Positions 62,156 to 64,000 of a stretch of DNA of 64,000 bases are shown here, one piece after another. Position 1 is the first letter of the stretch. Each line of letters begins with the position of its first letter. The notes beneath the pieces are model-generated. The model had not been told where the DNA came from. It did no database searches and saw only the letters and a list, made by a program, of their open reading frames with translations. Made by a program: the position numbers and the translations under genes. The stretch is from Serilophus lunatus (Eukaryota; Chordata; Aves; Passeriformes; Eurylaimidae), in assembly GCA_013399895.1 (NCBI GenBank), contig VXBA01006146.1, positions 497,263 through 561,262 of the forward strand, read 5' to 3'.

Positions 62156-64000
62156 GGAAGAAAAGCCAGCAGTGTGCCTCCTTCTGGAGCAAGGGGGGAA
62201 GAAAACAAGCAAACAAAAAACCATAGAGCACAATATCGCCACATCAGAACAACTCAGTGCTGGTGAGACTGTCAGGGAGCACCAATGCTGTTGGAGACTC
62301 CAGGCATGAGATGTCCTGCCAATGGCAGTCAATGTCCGACTCCCTTAAAATATACCTCGTACCTTGCAATTCAACACGAGGGAAAATCTTTTATCAACCC
62401 CCGTGGGCTTCTTCCACAGCCTGGGACACTCTCAGCTGGGTTCATCCCAGCTTCCCCACTGAGCACATATGGGACAGGGTGCTTTGCCTTTATCCTCCCT
62501 CTCTTTGTCTTTCCTTTTCCTGCATTGCCACTTTTCTGTTATTATTAATGACTGAGCCACTTCTGCATTACATTTTTTTATTAGTGCTTGCAACACTGAG
62601 CTCAGGATAATGGATCTTTAACTGGCTTAGGCTTGTAAAGAATTCAAGTATCAGAGGAAGATAATAATTACTATTTCATGGAAATGCAACTCTGTTAACT
62701 CTACCAGAGATGAGAAAGTTATCTCCTGGGCTACACATCCACTCTGCTTCCTCTCTGCTAGCAAAGAGTAATTCCAGTAGGATGTGCACTGGGCCCTCAA
62801 GCCATAGGATGAACTCAGGCACAACCTAAAGTTCACTACAAAGCTTGCCACTAATTCAGGTGCACTTAGGTGCATGTACTCAGGTACATGTGGGGGGTTT
62901 TTGGCTTAAAAAAAATGAACCATCCTGCTTTTATGAAAGAAATTGTAACAACACTAAGTCAAGGGCACCACTCTAAGACATAAGGTGCTCTTGCATCTAT
63001 TTCTCCACTCCAGAACCATAGAGAGATATACAGAATGTGTCATATCACTTAAAAATGAGGAGAGATGTACAGAAGTTCAGGATCTGCATCCAGCATAACC
63101 TCAGAGCGACTGCTGCCTGTCCCAGGAAAACCCATAGTAGTCTGACACCAGAACAGTGGGGGAAGTTCAAACATGGCAGCAAGCAGCTCCCAAAAAAATC
63201 CCAATTTATCCTGCCAAGAAGCAGGTCATGCGTGTTAAACCATGTTGACAGACCCACACCACAACCAGCAGCTGAGCTGATTCATTTGCAACTTGCTTTG
63301 TGCATCTGTTTTCCATTGGACACACTCTTAGAGTAAAGGAAGTATTTTATGACTGATACTGGGATAAAATATGAGCAATAAACAACTTTTCAACTCTTTT
63401 TAAGACCTTTCATTTCCTAGTCAGGCAAAGAAGGCAAGACCAGATACTAAAGAGAGCTGAAATTCAATGGAAAAGAAAACTCAGTGTAAACCAGAGAAAT
63501 TTATTATTGCTCAATTAACAGAAATTACTTTGACTTGTTTGGTTGAAAACATAAGTTAATTTAAAAAAGAAACCATAAAAGCCTGTTAAATATCAGAAGC
63601 CATATATTTCCTTTTTTAAACAAAGGGTAGTACCTGGAAATTTCAGGACTTTTCCCACTTTTTCAAACTATTCCCTTCTCACAGAAAACTTCCCTGTCAG
63701 GCATTTTTCCACTTCAAAAAAGTTCTCAAAAATCTTCCCCTAGAACATAAGGGTCATCACTTAGCAGCAGACTCATCTGTAAGCAGCACTTCTCAATAGT
63801 AGCTCAGAGACTCATAGAATTCCGAGTAACAAATTAGCTCCTGTGCTAAATAGCTCAGTGTGATTAAGACAGGAGGCCACCACTTGACCCAAGGAGCTGA
63901 AGTCTACACACAAGAGACTGGAGCAGATGAGAAGTAGTCTTGGAAAGAACATCTTGAACCTCCAGTGTAGACTTGACCTCTGCATCCTGCCCTCAGGTAC
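62156..64000. other. Non-coding block
   Basis: No gene or recognisable repeat is seen to the right of the CR1 fragment. Open frames up to 117 codons are hydrophobic or overlapping and look like chance. Confidence 0.65.

Noticed and set aside
1..64000. CRISPR arrays, bacterial operons, tRNA or rRNA genes
   Set aside because: No direct-repeat/spacer arrays, no clover-leaf or B-box-like GGTTCGAATCC sequence, and no ribosomal landmarks were seen on either strand. The sequence is vertebrate in character.

Overview
The window looks like vertebrate nuclear DNA, most likely avian and quite possibly from a passerine. The strongest clue is a short CR1 LINE 3' end near position 62,060-62,155, on the minus strand, of a type common in songbirds and other neoavian birds. 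A second, much older amniote-wide CR1 relic lies at about 13,925-14,450. Sparse transposable elements, moderate AT richness, depleted CpG and simple microsatellites all fit a bird genome. There are no bacterial operons, ribosome-binding sites or long reading frames. The longest ATG-type or alternative-start frame is 164 codons, which is expected by chance in 64 kb.

Layout. Positions 1-13,900 are non-coding DNA with a T10/G10 homopolymer switch carrying the window's only N (3,149-3,171), a 20-bp-unit minisatellite (4,191-4,237) and several AT-rich, homeodomain-site-rich stretches that resemble conserved non-coding elements. The old CR1 relic follows, then a further AT-rich block up to 23 kb that ends in a 22-A tract and a small CpG cluster. 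A 24-bp perfect palindrome sits at 23,622-23,645. A long compound tetranucleotide microsatellite, (CTAT)22 then (CCAT)10, sits at 39,158-39,286. A C-rich tract at 40,713-40,737 could form a G-quadruplex on the minus strand. A 41-bp AT hairpin lies at 46,618-46,658. A cluster of perfect inverted repeats in conserved-looking sequence lies at 52,130-52,640. Small CpG-richer patches are at 47.2 kb and 56.7 kb, and a pyrimidine-rich block is at 58.0-58.6 kb. The young CR1 is near the right end.

Genes. I could not identify any known protein-coding gene, RNA gene or pseudogene. Most of the window is best read as intergenic or intronic DNA. Four minus-strand stretches (592-778, 6,310-6,405, 17,073-17,159 and 23,182-23,436) have an open frame bounded by a reasonable splice acceptor and either a donor or a stop codon. 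They are reported as weak exon candidates only. None matches a family I can name, and structures like this arise by chance in AT-rich DNA. RNA-seq or cross-species alignment would settle them.
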